A stretch of DNA of 12,057 nt from Peptococcaceae bacterium BRH_c23 (GCA_000961805.1 LADV01000253.1:1-12057), one strand, 5' to 3'. Positions 1 to 7,929 are shown, numbered from the stretch's first letter. Made by a program: numbers and translations. The notes: a model not told the origin generated them from the sequence alone.

Positions 1-443
1 TGGAGTGCATCTACGAACCTACCTTCTCTAACCTCTCTCACGGTTTCCGGCCAAAACGGTCCACTCAAAGCGCCATAGCCGAGGTAGAGACGTGGAGAGG
101 TACGATTTGGTTTATTGAGGGCGATATCTCCGCCTGCTTTGATGAAATTGACCATCGCACACTCGAAACGGTACTTCGTGAGCGTATCAACGACGAACGA
201 TTCATCCGGCTTATCAACAAGATGCTCAAGGCCGGCTACTTCGACATGCAGCACGTTTACCATGGAACCAAAACCGGTAACGCACAGGGTTCCTGTTGCA
301 GCCCCATACTCTGCAACATCTATCTCGATAAGCTGGACAGATTTATGGAAAGCATTATCGAGATGGACACCAAAGGTGACTACCGCATGTTTCGAGAATC
401 ATTTACTCTAAACGGTACGGAATTACTAAAGATCACTGTATAA
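1..443 (+). pseudogene. group II intron-type reverse transcriptase, fragment (open at left edge, truncated before the YADD domain)
   Basis: Reading from base 3 gives a continuous frame that enters from outside the window and stops at 443. It carries RT blocks in the right order: SHGFRPKRST (RT2), IEGDISACFDEIDH (RT3, with the first catalytic Asp) and NAQGSCCSPILCNIYLDKLDRFM (RT4). In intact group II intron maturases the YADD catalytic box (RT5), thumb, X and endonuclease domains follow. Here the frame diverges after about position 390, where the last 15 or so residues (RESFTLNGTELLKITV) look unrelated, and then stops. The protein therefore cannot be a working reverse transcriptase. It lies convergent to bssD and is probably the scar of a mobile intron at the edge of the operon. 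No intron domain V or VI structure was recognised downstream. Confidence 0.8.
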
Positions 444-521
444 CCATGCAAATTCTATGCCAATTTGTTCCACCTCCCAATATCTAGCCCTACCCCCAAA
501 AAAATGCACTACAAACGGACA

Positions 522-612
522 CTCATTTCAAGGGACAACTGTCCTAATATAAAGCACTTTACTCCGAACAATCTATTACGTGCCTTATTCTTAAAAACTG
601 TCCCTGAATGAG
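522..612. repeat. imperfect inverted repeat, possible mobile-element remnant
   Basis: The arm CTCATTTCAAGGGACA (522-537) is matched in reverse complement by CTCATTCAGGGACAG (598-612), with one gap and one mismatch. About 60 bp lies between the arms. The AGGGACA ends resemble those seen around small transposable elements in Firmicutes, but no transposase is present. The rest of 444-646 holds no gene and no convincing rho-independent terminator for bssD. Confidence 0.35.
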
Positions 613-646
613 ACATAATCAGCGTAAATTTGCCTGAACCAAATCC

Positions 647-1693
647 CTAATTTTTGACTCCTATTAATCCTCCCACTGTAAGACTCACCCCGGGAATGAA
701 GCCGACTTCTGTCAGCATGTCCACCAGAACTTTAATTGGTTTATAAGTCAGGTTAGGAACACCGCGATATTGATAGTCTTCTTTTCCTAAAAATTGATGC
801 TTTTTCTCTCCGTAACAATGGAAGGGTAGAATGTCCACGCTTGCTATTTTACCGTGCAGCTGACCAAGGTAGTTTACGAAGGCCGCATAGTCGCTTAAGC
901 TATCGTTAAAACCGGGAATAATCGGCAGCCTCACCCTGACTGGTGCCTTTTTTGCAATTAAATTCTCCAGGTTTTTCAGAATAACAGCCAAATCACCCTT
1001 AATCTGTTTTTTATATTTCTCGGCATCCATGGTTTTAAGGTCAATCAAAAAAAGATCGATATATTCTACTAACTGCTCCAGATACGTCCATTGGCAGAAG
1101 GCTGCAGTTTCCAGCGCTAAATGGACATATTCATTTTTTAGCCTTTTAGCTAATTCAATCGTGAACTGCGGAAAATAAAGCGGGTCGCCGCCGCTGATGG
1201 TAACCCCCCCCCCGGAATTATGGAAAAAGAGACGGTCAGCCACCGCTTCCTTGACAATTTCATCAATGGTTAGACTCTGCCCGACTAGTTCTCTCGCTCC
1301 CGCTAGGCAAACGCTGACACACTCACCACAACCCGTGCATTTCTCACGGTCGAATCTAAGCACGAAATCCAATCCATCCCTTTCAAGATAAGTTGAACCG
1401 GTTGGGCAATGTTCAGCACACTTGGCGCAACCAATGCACTTTTCTGCATCATAATAAACCTCCGGTGACGTTCGTTGTGCTTCGGGATTATGACACCAAG
1501 GACACCTCAAGGGACAGCCCTTGAGAAAAACAGTTGTTCTTATCCCAGGCCCATCCTGCAGAGAATAGCGCTGGATATTGGTTATTAGGGGTCTTGTTAT
1601 TTTGCTTTTGCTATCGCAACCTGGAACCGTACGCAAACTTCTCCCCCCATCCCTTCGCTTTGTTTTATCGCAGTAGTCACTCAGCACTGTCAC
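647..1693 (-). CDS. bssD: benzylsuccinate synthase activating enzyme (glycyl-radical activase, radical SAM)
   Basis: This is the activase that uses S-adenosylmethionine and a [4Fe-4S] cluster to place the glycyl radical on BssA. The radical-SAM motif KGCPLRCPWCHNPE gives Cys60, Cys64 and Cys67. It follows the activase signature QRYSLQDGPGIRTTVF and precedes two inserted ferredoxin-type cluster motifs, CIGCAKCAEHC (Cys86-96) and CTGCGECVSVC (Cys119-129). SGGDP at about 167-171 is the SAM-binding glycine motif. At 348 aa it is slightly longer than expected because of a roughly 35-residue N-terminal leader. The start is uncertain. GTG at 1693 overlaps the flavoprotein stop (GTGA), GTG at 1687 has GGAG just upstream, and TTG at 1636 has a strong GGGGGGAG site and gives a length closer to known BssD. 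It is the last gene of the operon here, whereas in Thauera and Azoarcus it is the first. Confidence 0.93.
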   Translation of the reverse strand: MTVLSDYCDKTKRRDGGRSLRTVPGCDSKSKITRPLITNIQRYSLQDGPGIRTTVFLKGCPLRCPWCHNPEAQRTSPEVYYDAEKCIGCAKCAEHCPTGSTYLERDGLDFVLRFDREKCTGCGECVSVCLAGARELVGQSLTIDEIVKEAVADRLFFHNSGGGVTISGGDPLYFPQFTIELAKRLKNEYVHLALETAAFCQWTYLEQLVEYIDLFLIDLKTMDAEKYKKQIKGDLAVILKNLENLIAKKAPVRVRLPIIPGFNDSLSDYAAFVNYLGQLHGKIASVDILPFHCYGEKKHQFLGKEDYQYRGVPNLTYKPIKVLVDMLTEVGFIPGVSLTVGGLIGVKN

Positions 1694-2073
1694 TCCAGTC
1701 TCTTGCCCCGTAAATCAAAAATCTCGTTAACTTTAACTTGGACAACTGCTATAGGGTTGGGTTTACCCATTCCGGCAAACAGGGCCGCAAACTTGTCAAA
1801 CAACGGCCCATTAGAAAGCAACTCACCCTTTCCCAAAAAGCGGTATCCCGTCCTGTTCTTCAAGTTGACCGCAACCACCATTACCTGTGGGTTTTCAACG
1901 ATGTTATGGTAGGTTATTCCGGCTCCTAATTCACCAAAAGCCAGAGTCTCACCATCTATAACCATTGTCGATCCTTTTACAGCAAGATTAGGGCGTCCTT
2001 CCCGGTCAGCTGTTGCCACCAAACATTGTTCTTTCTCAACGAGTTCACTCATTTCTGAAGTTATCTTAGCCAT
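1690..2073 (-). CDS. pyridoxamine 5'-phosphate oxidase-like (split-barrel, FMN-binding) small protein
   Basis: A 127-aa single-domain protein of the PNPOx-like flavin split-barrel superfamily. The N-terminal pattern VEKEQCLVATADREGRPNLAVKG is the usual first strands, where substrate-free small members begin. It continues with a GETLAFGE strand, then NPQVMVVAVN and a closing VQVKVNEIFDLRG strand. Real PLP-forming oxidases are about 200 aa, so this is more likely an FMN- or heme-binding or reductase-like relative, and its substrate is unknown. ATG 2073 is preceded by AAAGGAGGAGA at good spacing. Its stop overlaps the longest bssD frame by 4 nt (GTGA), so the two are probably translationally coupled, and a role linked to activase or radical chemistry is an inference. 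I know of no counterpart in the well-studied bss operons of denitrifiers. Confidence 0.8.
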   Translation of the reverse strand: MAKITSEMSELVEKEQCLVATADREGRPNLAVKGSTMVIDGETLAFGELGAGITYHNIVENPQVMVVAVNLKNRTGYRFLGKGELLSNGPLFDKFAALFAGMGKPNPIAVVQVKVNEIFDLRGKRLE

Positions 2074-2103
2074 GCTCCAGATCTCCTCCTTTCAAAATTC
2101 CTT

Positions 2104-3801
2104 CTACATATAAGTGGTGTGAGACAACAATTTTACCAGTTTCTTAGGTAATTCCTGCAGAGTATCAACAAATTCAACTTGCTCACCATACTCTTGCTTG
2201 AGCGCTGTTTTGTTATCTCTTTCACATCCAAAACCCAAGGTCATTAATTTTATTTTCTTTTTCTTGCAGAAATCAGTGGCATATTTGACCTGACTGCCCC
2301 AATTAGAAGCCCCGTCTGTGAGATGAATAATAAAAGGAGTCCTCATTCTTCGCTTGAGCAGCAGAGCAGTGGCAATGATCGCTTCACCCGAAGCTGTTTT
2401 CCCCTGTGGCAATACCGTATATACCCCTTCTTTTTGGGAGGTAAGCTCCGTTAAATAACAGATACTTCTAGTCTCGTTATAGGCAAAAACTCGGGGATTT
2501 TTATTGAAACTCCTTACAGCATCAAAAAGGGCAGTGAAGATTTTTTGCATTGTTTTCCATTTCGGGCCTCCCATTGAACCGGAAGCATCCACCAGCAGGA
2601 TAAGATCATTTTCCATTTCGTATTTACTTTTCTTATAGCAAAATATTTCACCGGTCATCGGAGCCCGGTACAAGCGTCGAGGATCAATCTTGCCGCTTTT
2701 CAGCCCTCGGCTGATGATGTTCCTTTGCTTGGAGTGGCTTTGCAGAGCGAGTCGTAATTTCTGAACCAGATCCCGGTCCACCGGTTCCTGCAGGGGAAGG
2801 ACAATGTCGCTAATCTCAATCGGAACCAGTTCAGTGTCATCGTTGGTAATCAAACGAACATCTTCCGTTAGGTTCTGATTCTGCTGCAGGAGGGATTCGA
2901 TTTCTTTGGCAATCACCGCCAGAATGGGCTTCAAAGTTTCCCCGAGCTCCCCGTCAAAAATATCACCCACCTCCAGCGCCTTGGGCATATAGGTTGAGTC
3001 CCGTATATCGGTTATCCAAAACTTGGTTGCCTTGAGATATTCATCCCAAATTCTTAAATAGAGATTAGCGCGATACTCGCACCGCTCAACTATACTCTGG
3101 ATTTTCGGACATTCTTCCGTTAATTCCCATACAATTGAGTTCAACAAACGAAGAGGTTCCTTATAATAGTTCTCGAGATTATAGCCGAACAAGCCATACA
3201 TAGCATCCGTAAACTCTTCCTTATATTTACAGCCACTCCGGTCAGCCGCCATCAGCCACCAAATATGGAGCAGTTCATCCATGGTCGGGGGCTGAACAAA
3301 ATTTTTCCTAGCCTCTTTAAATTTACCCTGCCGGTATTTTTCTGCGTACAAACCCAATACCGAGCGGTTGGCAACCAAATCCAAGTAGATCTGTTCCGCC
3401 ATCATCAGAAAGTTTTTGAGTCTATAGGTGTGATCAGAAGACATTTTGGTTAATTTTCTACCAACCAGGGCTATCGCCCGCTCACTCCACTCGATTTGCT
3501 TGTACGCTTCCTTGACCACCACTCCGATCGCATAATCTGTTTTGCCGCCAGGAACAGGATAACTACCCACAACCAGTGAGGGGTTCAGATTAATATCACT
3601 GGCTTCATTGGATGACTTCATCCCAGACCAAATAATACTCCCGACATTGGGCCCGATAAACCTGACAATCTTCCGGATTGCTAGCAACAAATTGGCCAGT
3701 TCCCTGGATTCAACGGGTGATTTGTTGCGGCGCCAGAATTCAGAAATTCCTTCCCCGCCCTGAATATAAAATCTGTTAATCACATCCCGGTTTTCATTCA
3801 C
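2104..3801 (-). CDS. VWA-domain protein of the CobT/NorD type, partner of the MoxR ATPase
   Basis: A 565-aa protein with a helical N-terminal part (about 1-380) lacking recognisable motifs, and a C-terminal von Willebrand A domain. The metal-binding MIDAS residues are visible: LLVDASGSMGG (Asp405, Ser407, Ser409), GKTASGE (Thr469) and LTDGASN (Asp496). The lead-in RGLKSGKIDPRRLYRAP resembles that of CobT and NorD. No signal peptide or membrane helix is seen, so it is probably cytoplasmic. It lies 63 nt downstream of the AAA ATPase gene. MoxR-type ATPases and VWA proteins work as pairs (NorQ/NorD, CbbQ/CbbO, CobS/CobT) in metal insertion or enzyme activation, so the likely job is assembly or reactivation of benzylsuccinate synthase. 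The start is GTG 3801 behind a GGGGGGAG site; a nearby ATG is out of frame. It may correspond to a bssF-type gene, but I could not confirm this. Confidence 0.85.
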   Translation of the reverse strand: MNENRDVINRFYIQGGEGISEFWRRNKSPVESRELANLLLAIRKIVRFIGPNVGSIIWSGMKSSNEASDINLNPSLVVGSYPVPGGKTDYAIGVVVKEAYKQIEWSERAIALVGRKLTKMSSDHTYRLKNFLMMAEQIYLDLVANRSVLGLYAEKYRQGKFKEARKNFVQPPTMDELLHIWWLMAADRSGCKYKEEFTDAMYGLFGYNLENYYKEPLRLLNSIVWELTEECPKIQSIVERCEYRANLYLRIWDEYLKATKFWITDIRDSTYMPKALEVGDIFDGELGETLKPILAVIAKEIESLLQQNQNLTEDVRLITNDDTELVPIEISDIVLPLQEPVDRDLVQKLRLALQSHSKQRNIISRGLKSGKIDPRRLYRAPMTGEIFCYKKSKYEMENDLILLVDASGSMGGPKWKTMQKIFTALFDAVRSFNKNPRVFAYNETRSICYLTELTSQKEGVYTVLPQGKTASGEAIIATALLLKRRMRTPFIIHLTDGASNWGSQVKYATDFCKKKKIKLMTLGFGCERDNKTALKQEYGEQVEFVDTLQELPKKLVKLLSHTTYM

Positions 3802-3864
3802 CCTGCTCCCCCCCGCCTGAAAAAACTTGTCGTCTGGACATGCTTTTAGACCCGCACACCCGTG

Positions 3865-4722
3865 TTAATCATTGGGTTTGACAAACAGGACATATTCGTT
3901 GGCATTTTGAACTTCCGCAATCCCTTTTTCCAAATGAAGGGTTAAAAGAATCGATTCGAGGTGTTCTCGGTTAATTTGCAAGCTATAGATAATTGCTTCT
4001 CGGACACTGGCTCCAATGGCCACCATTTCGGCAATCATCAAGCTTGTTCTGGTGGAGACATCAATGGGCGAATCGGAATGGTCACGAAGTCGATTAATAA
4101 TCCTGACTATTTCCTGGGCAGTTTCCCGGCTGATTCCCGTTTTTTGCGCCAAAACCTCAGCTTCAACTTCCATGGGTATATAATCCATCAACACGGTATA
4201 AAATCTATCTCTTAAAGCCGGATCCATGGTTTCCGTACCAATATATTCCTCCCCTTCATTCATCGTTGCAAAAAAGACTACTCCTTCGGCCACATTAAGC
4301 AGGCCCAGTTCATCCATCCAAACCTGCCTGTCTTCCGCCAACAGCGAGAAAAGCATATTGAGGGCTTTGGGGTGCTCCGGACGGTTGATTTCCTCCAAGT
4401 GCACAACACAGTTTGGGGTTTGGATAGCCTCCGGAAACAGATAGGGGCGATATTTAGTCTCCCCGTTTTCTAAAACATGCTCCCCGTAAAGCTGACCCGG
4501 CTCAGACAATATTCCTATTTGGAAGGTAGCTAACGGCCGCTTAAAAACTGCGGCATATTGCCGGACAATCGAGGATTTACCGCAGCCCTGCCTGCCACTG
4601 ATTAAAACATTGACAGGATGCTTCTTGGAGATTTTTTCCACTCTCTGAAGTACTCTCAAAGTATCGCTTTCCACATAAAAGAAAGGATCTTGCTTCGGAA
4701 TCACAATTTTATTAGCTGTCAT
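3865..4722 (-). CDS. bssE: MoxR/NorQ-family AAA+ ATPase of the benzylsuccinate synthase operon
   Basis: A 285-aa AAA+ ATPase. Motifs numbered from the chosen start are Walker A GRQGCGKS (43-50), Walker B VVHLEE (106-111) continuing EINRP, sensor 1 FATMN (151-155) and the arginine-finger region ALRDRF (169-174). Length and motifs fit the MoxR class of NorQ, CbbQ and BssE. In known bss operons bssE follows bssB directly, as here, and its product is thought to act as a chaperone-like ATPase for the synthase. It presumably works with the VWA protein encoded next. I chose ATG 4722, with GGGGGA six bases upstream. A TTG at 4752 would add ten residues (Lys/Gly/Thr-rich) but has no ribosome site. The 103-nt gap from bssB contains two strong hairpins, which suggests lower or separately tuned expression than bssCAB. 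Confidence 0.9.
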   Translation of the reverse strand: MTANKIVIPKQDPFFYVESDTLRVLQRVEKISKKHPVNVLISGRQGCGKSSIVRQYAAVFKRPLATFQIGILSEPGQLYGEHVLENGETKYRPYLFPEAIQTPNCVVHLEEINRPEHPKALNMLFSLLAEDRQVWMDELGLLNVAEGVVFFATMNEGEEYIGTETMDPALRDRFYTVLMDYIPMEVEAEVLAQKTGISRETAQEIVRIINRLRDHSDSPIDVSTRTSLMIAEMVAIGASVREAIIYSLQINREHLESILLTLHLEKGIAEVQNANEYVLFVKPND

Positions 4723-4757
4723 TTCTGTTCCCCCGTTCGTACCCTTACTCAATTGAG

Positions 4758-4780
4758 CCTTAACTTCCGATCAGTTAAGG
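4758..4780 (-). promoter_or_regulatory. intercistronic hairpin 2 (bssB-bssE)
   Basis: Perfect 8-bp stem CCTTAACT / AGTTAAGG with a 7-nt loop, between bssB and bssE and just upstream of the bssE ribosome site. No U-tract follows it on the minus strand, so it looks like an attenuation, processing or mRNA-stability element rather than a complete terminator. Confidence 0.55.
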
Positions 4781-4787
4781 TTGAAGA

Positions 4788-4817
4788 ACATGCACCCTGT
4801 GAATACAGGGTGCATGT
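4788..4817 (-). promoter_or_regulatory. intercistronic hairpin 1 (bssB-bssE)
   Basis: Perfect 13-bp stem ACATGCACCCTGT / ACAGGGTGCATGT with a 4-nt loop, starting 8 nt after the bssB stop. On the minus strand it is followed only by a weak T-containing stretch (TCTTCAACC). It could protect the 3' end of a bssCAB message or partly terminate transcription, giving more structural subunits than accessory proteins. Confidence 0.65.
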
Positions 4818-4825
4818 CAGCTCAT

Positions 4826-5062
4826 TTAAACATGATCTCGGAAGTCAACTTCCCCTTCAGAGAATTTAGCACAAGTCATATTGTAATAATCTTTAATCAA
4901 TCTTTTCCATACTCCACCCTGCGCCGTCCTAGAGCCGATGCACTGGCCCTTGGAAGGGTCAGTAGGATCCTCAATCCCCAATTTGCATTTCAGGCAGGGT
5001 TTTGTGGTTCCTAGTTCATACCTGAGATCATAAGCTCTAGTCTTCGCTTGTACTTCAGCCAT
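4826..5062 (-). CDS. bssB: benzylsuccinate synthase beta subunit (small [4Fe-4S] protein)
   Basis: A 78-aa subunit with four cysteines, Cys23 and Cys26 in PCLKCK, Cys41 in GQC and Cys64 in NMTC, expected to hold a HiPIP-like [4Fe-4S] cluster as in BssB of Thauera. The core DPTDPSKGQC, GGVWKR and the C-terminal GE-x-FRDHV closely resemble what I recall of that protein. BssB binds the large subunit and is thought to influence access to the glycyl-radical domain. The start is ATG 5062, eight bases after AGGAGGTGA. A GTG four codons upstream lies inside this ribosome site and is not used. The gene is separated from bssA by 244 bp, which is unusually long for subunits of one enzyme and contains a possible promoter. 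Confidence 0.92.
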   Translation of the reverse strand: MAEVQAKTRAYDLRYELGTTKPCLKCKLGIEDPTDPSKGQCIGSRTAQGGVWKRLIKDYYNMTCAKFSEGEVDFRDHV

Positions 5063-5065
5063 ACT

Positions 5066-5077
5066 CAACGTCACCTC
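5066..5077 (-). promoter_or_regulatory. ribosome binding site that fixes the bssB start
   Basis: AGGAGGTGA is a near-perfect anti-16S match in front of ATG 5062. The in-frame GTG at 5074 is part of it and so cannot be the start codon. Confidence 0.8.
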
Positions 5078-5175
5078 CTAATAATATTAATGTCTTATGC
5101 TTCCAAAAGTCCGTTTCAGTTCAGTTTCAGTTTCGGTTCATCGATACCCTTGCGCAACCACTAAGCGTTCGAGAC

Positions 5176-5191
5176 CGCATCTTGTATGCCA
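5176..5191 (-). promoter_or_regulatory. candidate sigma-54 promoter upstream of bssB
   Basis: On the minus strand TGGCATACAAGATGCG has TGGCA at -24 and ATGC at -12. The GG and GC doublets have the canonical spacing (10 nt between them). Only the first T of TTGC is off consensus. The start of transcription would lie near 5165, about 100 nt before bssB. It sits in the 244-bp bssA-bssB gap, where no small gene is visible. A chance match is possible. Confidence 0.4.
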
Positions 5192-5306
5192 CAGCGCCAA
5201 TGAGAAAGGTTTTCTTGGCAATTGCTGCAATTTTGATATAAAATATTTTCGGCGTTGCAGACCCTGTTACATCGGACAAACTCCCAGACCAATATCAGAG
5301 AAAAAT

Positions 5307-7895
5307 CTACAGGTTAACACCCAAAAATTCCAAATCCTCCGCTCCAAAGGACTGCTCCGTCCTAGAGATGATGGTTTCCTGCCCATAACTGGAGATATCC
5401 ACAAACCGGGCGCTGAATCCCGAGACCCGGATAATCAAGTCGCCATGCTTTTCCGGTTCCTTTTGGGCTGCTCGCATTTCCTCCGTACTGACCACGTTAA
5501 ATTGGACATGGTCAATGTTTAGGTCGTACCAAGTTTTCATGTAGGCCATCCAAATATTTAACCCATGTTTGCTGCGCATAATCGGAACCGAGAGCCGTTG
5601 ATTAAGCAGATTGGCTTTCTGAGTGCTGGTGTCAATCTTGGACACTGACCTGAGAACAGCCGTGGGCCCTTTCTTGTCTGTTCCCATATACGGTGAAATC
5701 CCGCCGTCATCTGCAGCAGCTCCGCCGTACCTGCCATCAGGAGTTGGGCCGGTCCGAGAACCGACTTCCATATACAGACCTACCGCTTGACCTGTCGGCA
5801 TTACCGGGCCACCGGAATAGTTGGTGATTTTTCTCATTTCCCCACCGATTATATCTTCATAGAATCGTTTGATGATCTCATCGGCATAATCATCATCGTT
5901 GCCCCACTTGGGAGCATTATAGAAGTCGCGCTGCATGGTTTCGTAACCTTCCCAGTTGCTATGGAGGGCTTCCACTAACTGATTCAAGGTATACTTTTTC
6001 TCGTCAAAGATCAGTTTTTTAATCGCTACCAAGGAATTTGCGGCAACTACGGTCGTGATAGGATTATGCCAGCCATTGGGCTGCTCGGACAATTCCATGG
6101 CATCTATCCCCAGTTCCATGCACCCATCGTCAATGCTGGACACAAAAGGCATTTGGAGATATTTTGTCTCAAAGTAACGACAAATATCTTTGGCCCTGAT
6201 AACCATACTGATGCCATACTGATACTGGGCTCGGTAGGCTTCCCATAAATCTTCAAACGTTTGGAAATCCTGAATAGCCCCCGTCTTCGGGCCTAACTGC
6301 ATGTCGGAATAACTCCAGTCATAGCCATTATTCAGAGTTATTTCCATGATTTTGGCCGGGAAAATAGAACCGCCGCCTTCTGACCTGGTTTTCTGGGTTT
6401 TTCTCCGCCCCACAAGTCCCGGGGACATGCAAAGAACATTGGCCCAATCGTGGGCTTCCTCCGGGGTAGCCCCGTTATTATTCTTGCTGAAACGGGCAAA
6501 ATACGTCATTTGGGAGGTTCCGATCCCGTCATGTTTGATTGAAGGATAACCCAAGCCGTCCCGAATACATTCAAAGACTAATTTCTTGGTTTGGAGCCGC
6601 CCTTTGGGATGCCAGCGGAAGACGATGGAAGGCTCGGTGGTCCTGATATTCCTAGCTGCTTCCAAGATTGCATCCGTCATATCATTACACCCATCCGAAC
6701 CATCCCTGTTTAACCCACCGACGGTCAGGATAAACAGATCATTTGAGCCAGGGAATATTTCCCTATAGCCCCGTGCCTTGCCGGCCCCATGTTCGGAAAT
6801 TTTCAACCTTTCACACTCCACCAGTTCCACCGCATCCAGTTTAGACATAGGCTGAAAGCTTTTTTCCATAACACTGATCTGATAGTAAGGCCAAAGCAAC
6901 TTGTCCTCTTTCTGAGCATAGCCGCTGGCATAACGGTCAATTGCGTGGCATAAAAGGTAAGTGAACCACTTAGCCTGCATTGCATCCCGCAAACCCTTGG
7001 CCGGTTCGGCAGGTATCCGGTGGCAAATATCAGCGAGCATTAATAATTCTTCTTTGCGCTTGGGATCAGTTTCAAAATTTTCTGCCACAATTTTGCACAG
7101 GCGGGCGTGGCGTCTGGCCCAAGCAATAACAGCCTTGTCCGCAATAACCATGGCTTCCCAATTATCAATTTTAGAAATATACTGAAGCCGTTCACCAGCA
7201 TTCCAATACGGCGCAGCCATCTTGGCCCTAGCTTCCCGGATATGCTGCTCAGCCAGTTCAATTCTCTTCAACAAGCCATCTTCCTGCACCGTCTCGTAGG
7301 GAGGCACAATGCTGTTATAACCGGTGGCAAAAGACGGTGCCTCCATGGAACTCACCTGATACATCTGGGAGAGTTCTTCCTGGGTAAAATACGGCTGGCT
7401 GTGAGACTGCAGGGAGTGCTTAAACCAATAATTATTGATTTCCTTAGCCTCTTCAACTGGCTGAGGAGCGTATTTACTTTGAATGTAATCCTGCACTGCC
7501 ATGTAGGAAAGCTCAGGATAAAGCGGAATCCAGTTTGGATGTTCGGCATGATAGCCAACGATAAGTTCATCTTCCTGCAACACAACCGTACCAGTGAGAA
7601 TATTGGCCAGTCCCAGCGCTCTTCGAATAACTTCAGGCCTGCCATCTGAGTTCTTATGAGCCTCGGTTATCAGGCGCATCCGTTCGATTCCGCCCTTTAC
7701 GCTCTCCTCAACGAATTCTCCTGCCGTAGCATGCTTCCAACGACACCGTGCTTTAAGCCTTTTCGTCCTCTCTGTGCTAGGGCGCGCCAGATGCTCGTGC
7801 AGTTCCTCATCAGGAATATTTTCCTCCGCCGGGTTTTCGAATGGAAATTCAATGACCTTACCCTTGTATTGTACATTCGCAGCTCTTTTAGCCAT
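5307..7895 (-). CDS. bssA: benzylsuccinate synthase alpha subunit (glycyl radical enzyme)
   Basis: The 862-aa catalytic subunit that adds toluene across the double bond of fumarate to give (R)-benzylsuccinate in the cytoplasm. The active-site cysteine is Cys489 in NVLCMSPG. The glycyl-radical site is Gly826 in IIRVSGFSARF near the C-terminus, and the Cys-Gly spacing matches Thauera BssA (Cys493/Gly829) to within one residue. Long stretches (LHEHL-RPSTER, KIDNWEAMVIA, KTRSEGGGSIFPAK, NVVSTEEMRAAQKEPEKH) follow the BssA pattern as I remember it, much closer than pyruvate formate-lyase or glycerol dehydratase. Related fumarate-adding enzymes (alkyl-, naphthylmethyl- or hydroxybenzylsuccinate synthases) are the main alternatives, so the toluene substrate is inferred. 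The start is ATG 7895, nine bases after GGGGGG; an upstream TTG is weaker. It lies 34 nt downstream of bssC. Confidence 0.95.
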   Translation of the reverse strand: MAKRAANVQYKGKVIEFPFENPAEENIPDEELHEHLARPSTERTKRLKARCRWKHATAGEFVEESVKGGIERMRLITEAHKNSDGRPEVIRRALGLANILTGTVVLQEDELIVGYHAEHPNWIPLYPELSYMAVQDYIQSKYAPQPVEEAKEINNYWFKHSLQSHSQPYFTQEELSQMYQVSSMEAPSFATGYNSIVPPYETVQEDGLLKRIELAEQHIREARAKMAAPYWNAGERLQYISKIDNWEAMVIADKAVIAWARRHARLCKIVAENFETDPKRKEELLMLADICHRIPAEPAKGLRDAMQAKWFTYLLCHAIDRYASGYAQKEDKLLWPYYQISVMEKSFQPMSKLDAVELVECERLKISEHGAGKARGYREIFPGSNDLFILTVGGLNRDGSDGCNDMTDAILEAARNIRTTEPSIVFRWHPKGRLQTKKLVFECIRDGLGYPSIKHDGIGTSQMTYFARFSKNNNGATPEEAHDWANVLCMSPGLVGRRKTQKTRSEGGGSIFPAKIMEITLNNGYDWSYSDMQLGPKTGAIQDFQTFEDLWEAYRAQYQYGISMVIRAKDICRYFETKYLQMPFVSSIDDGCMELGIDAMELSEQPNGWHNPITTVVAANSLVAIKKLIFDEKKYTLNQLVEALHSNWEGYETMQRDFYNAPKWGNDDDYADEIIKRFYEDIIGGEMRKITNYSGGPVMPTGQAVGLYMEVGSRTGPTPDGRYGGAAADDGGISPYMGTDKKGPTAVLRSVSKIDTSTQKANLLNQRLSVPIMRSKHGLNIWMAYMKTWYDLNIDHVQFNVVSTEEMRAAQKEPEKHGDLIIRVSGFSARFVDISSYGQETIISRTEQSFGAEDLEFLGVNL

Positions 7896-7929
7896 TAACA
7901 ACAACCCCCCTTATACCAAAATTGTCTTA

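Noticed and set aside
115..411. 98-codon plus-strand frame
   Set aside because: Shifted frame over the reverse transcriptase fragment, whose RT motifs are in the other frame.
5097..5522. 141-codon plus-strand frame
   Set aside because: Overlaps the bssA 3' end on the opposite strand and the bssA-bssB gap; composition and content show no protein family.
7107..7649. 180-codon plus-strand frame
   Set aside because: Antisense to the well-supported bssA; a shadow of its codon use with no family features.
5307..7895. pyruvate formate-lyase or glycerol dehydratase for the large glycyl-radical enzyme
   Set aside because: The sequence blocks, the single Cys in VLCMSPG, and the adjacent four-cysteine BssB and BssC subunits fit benzylsuccinate synthase.
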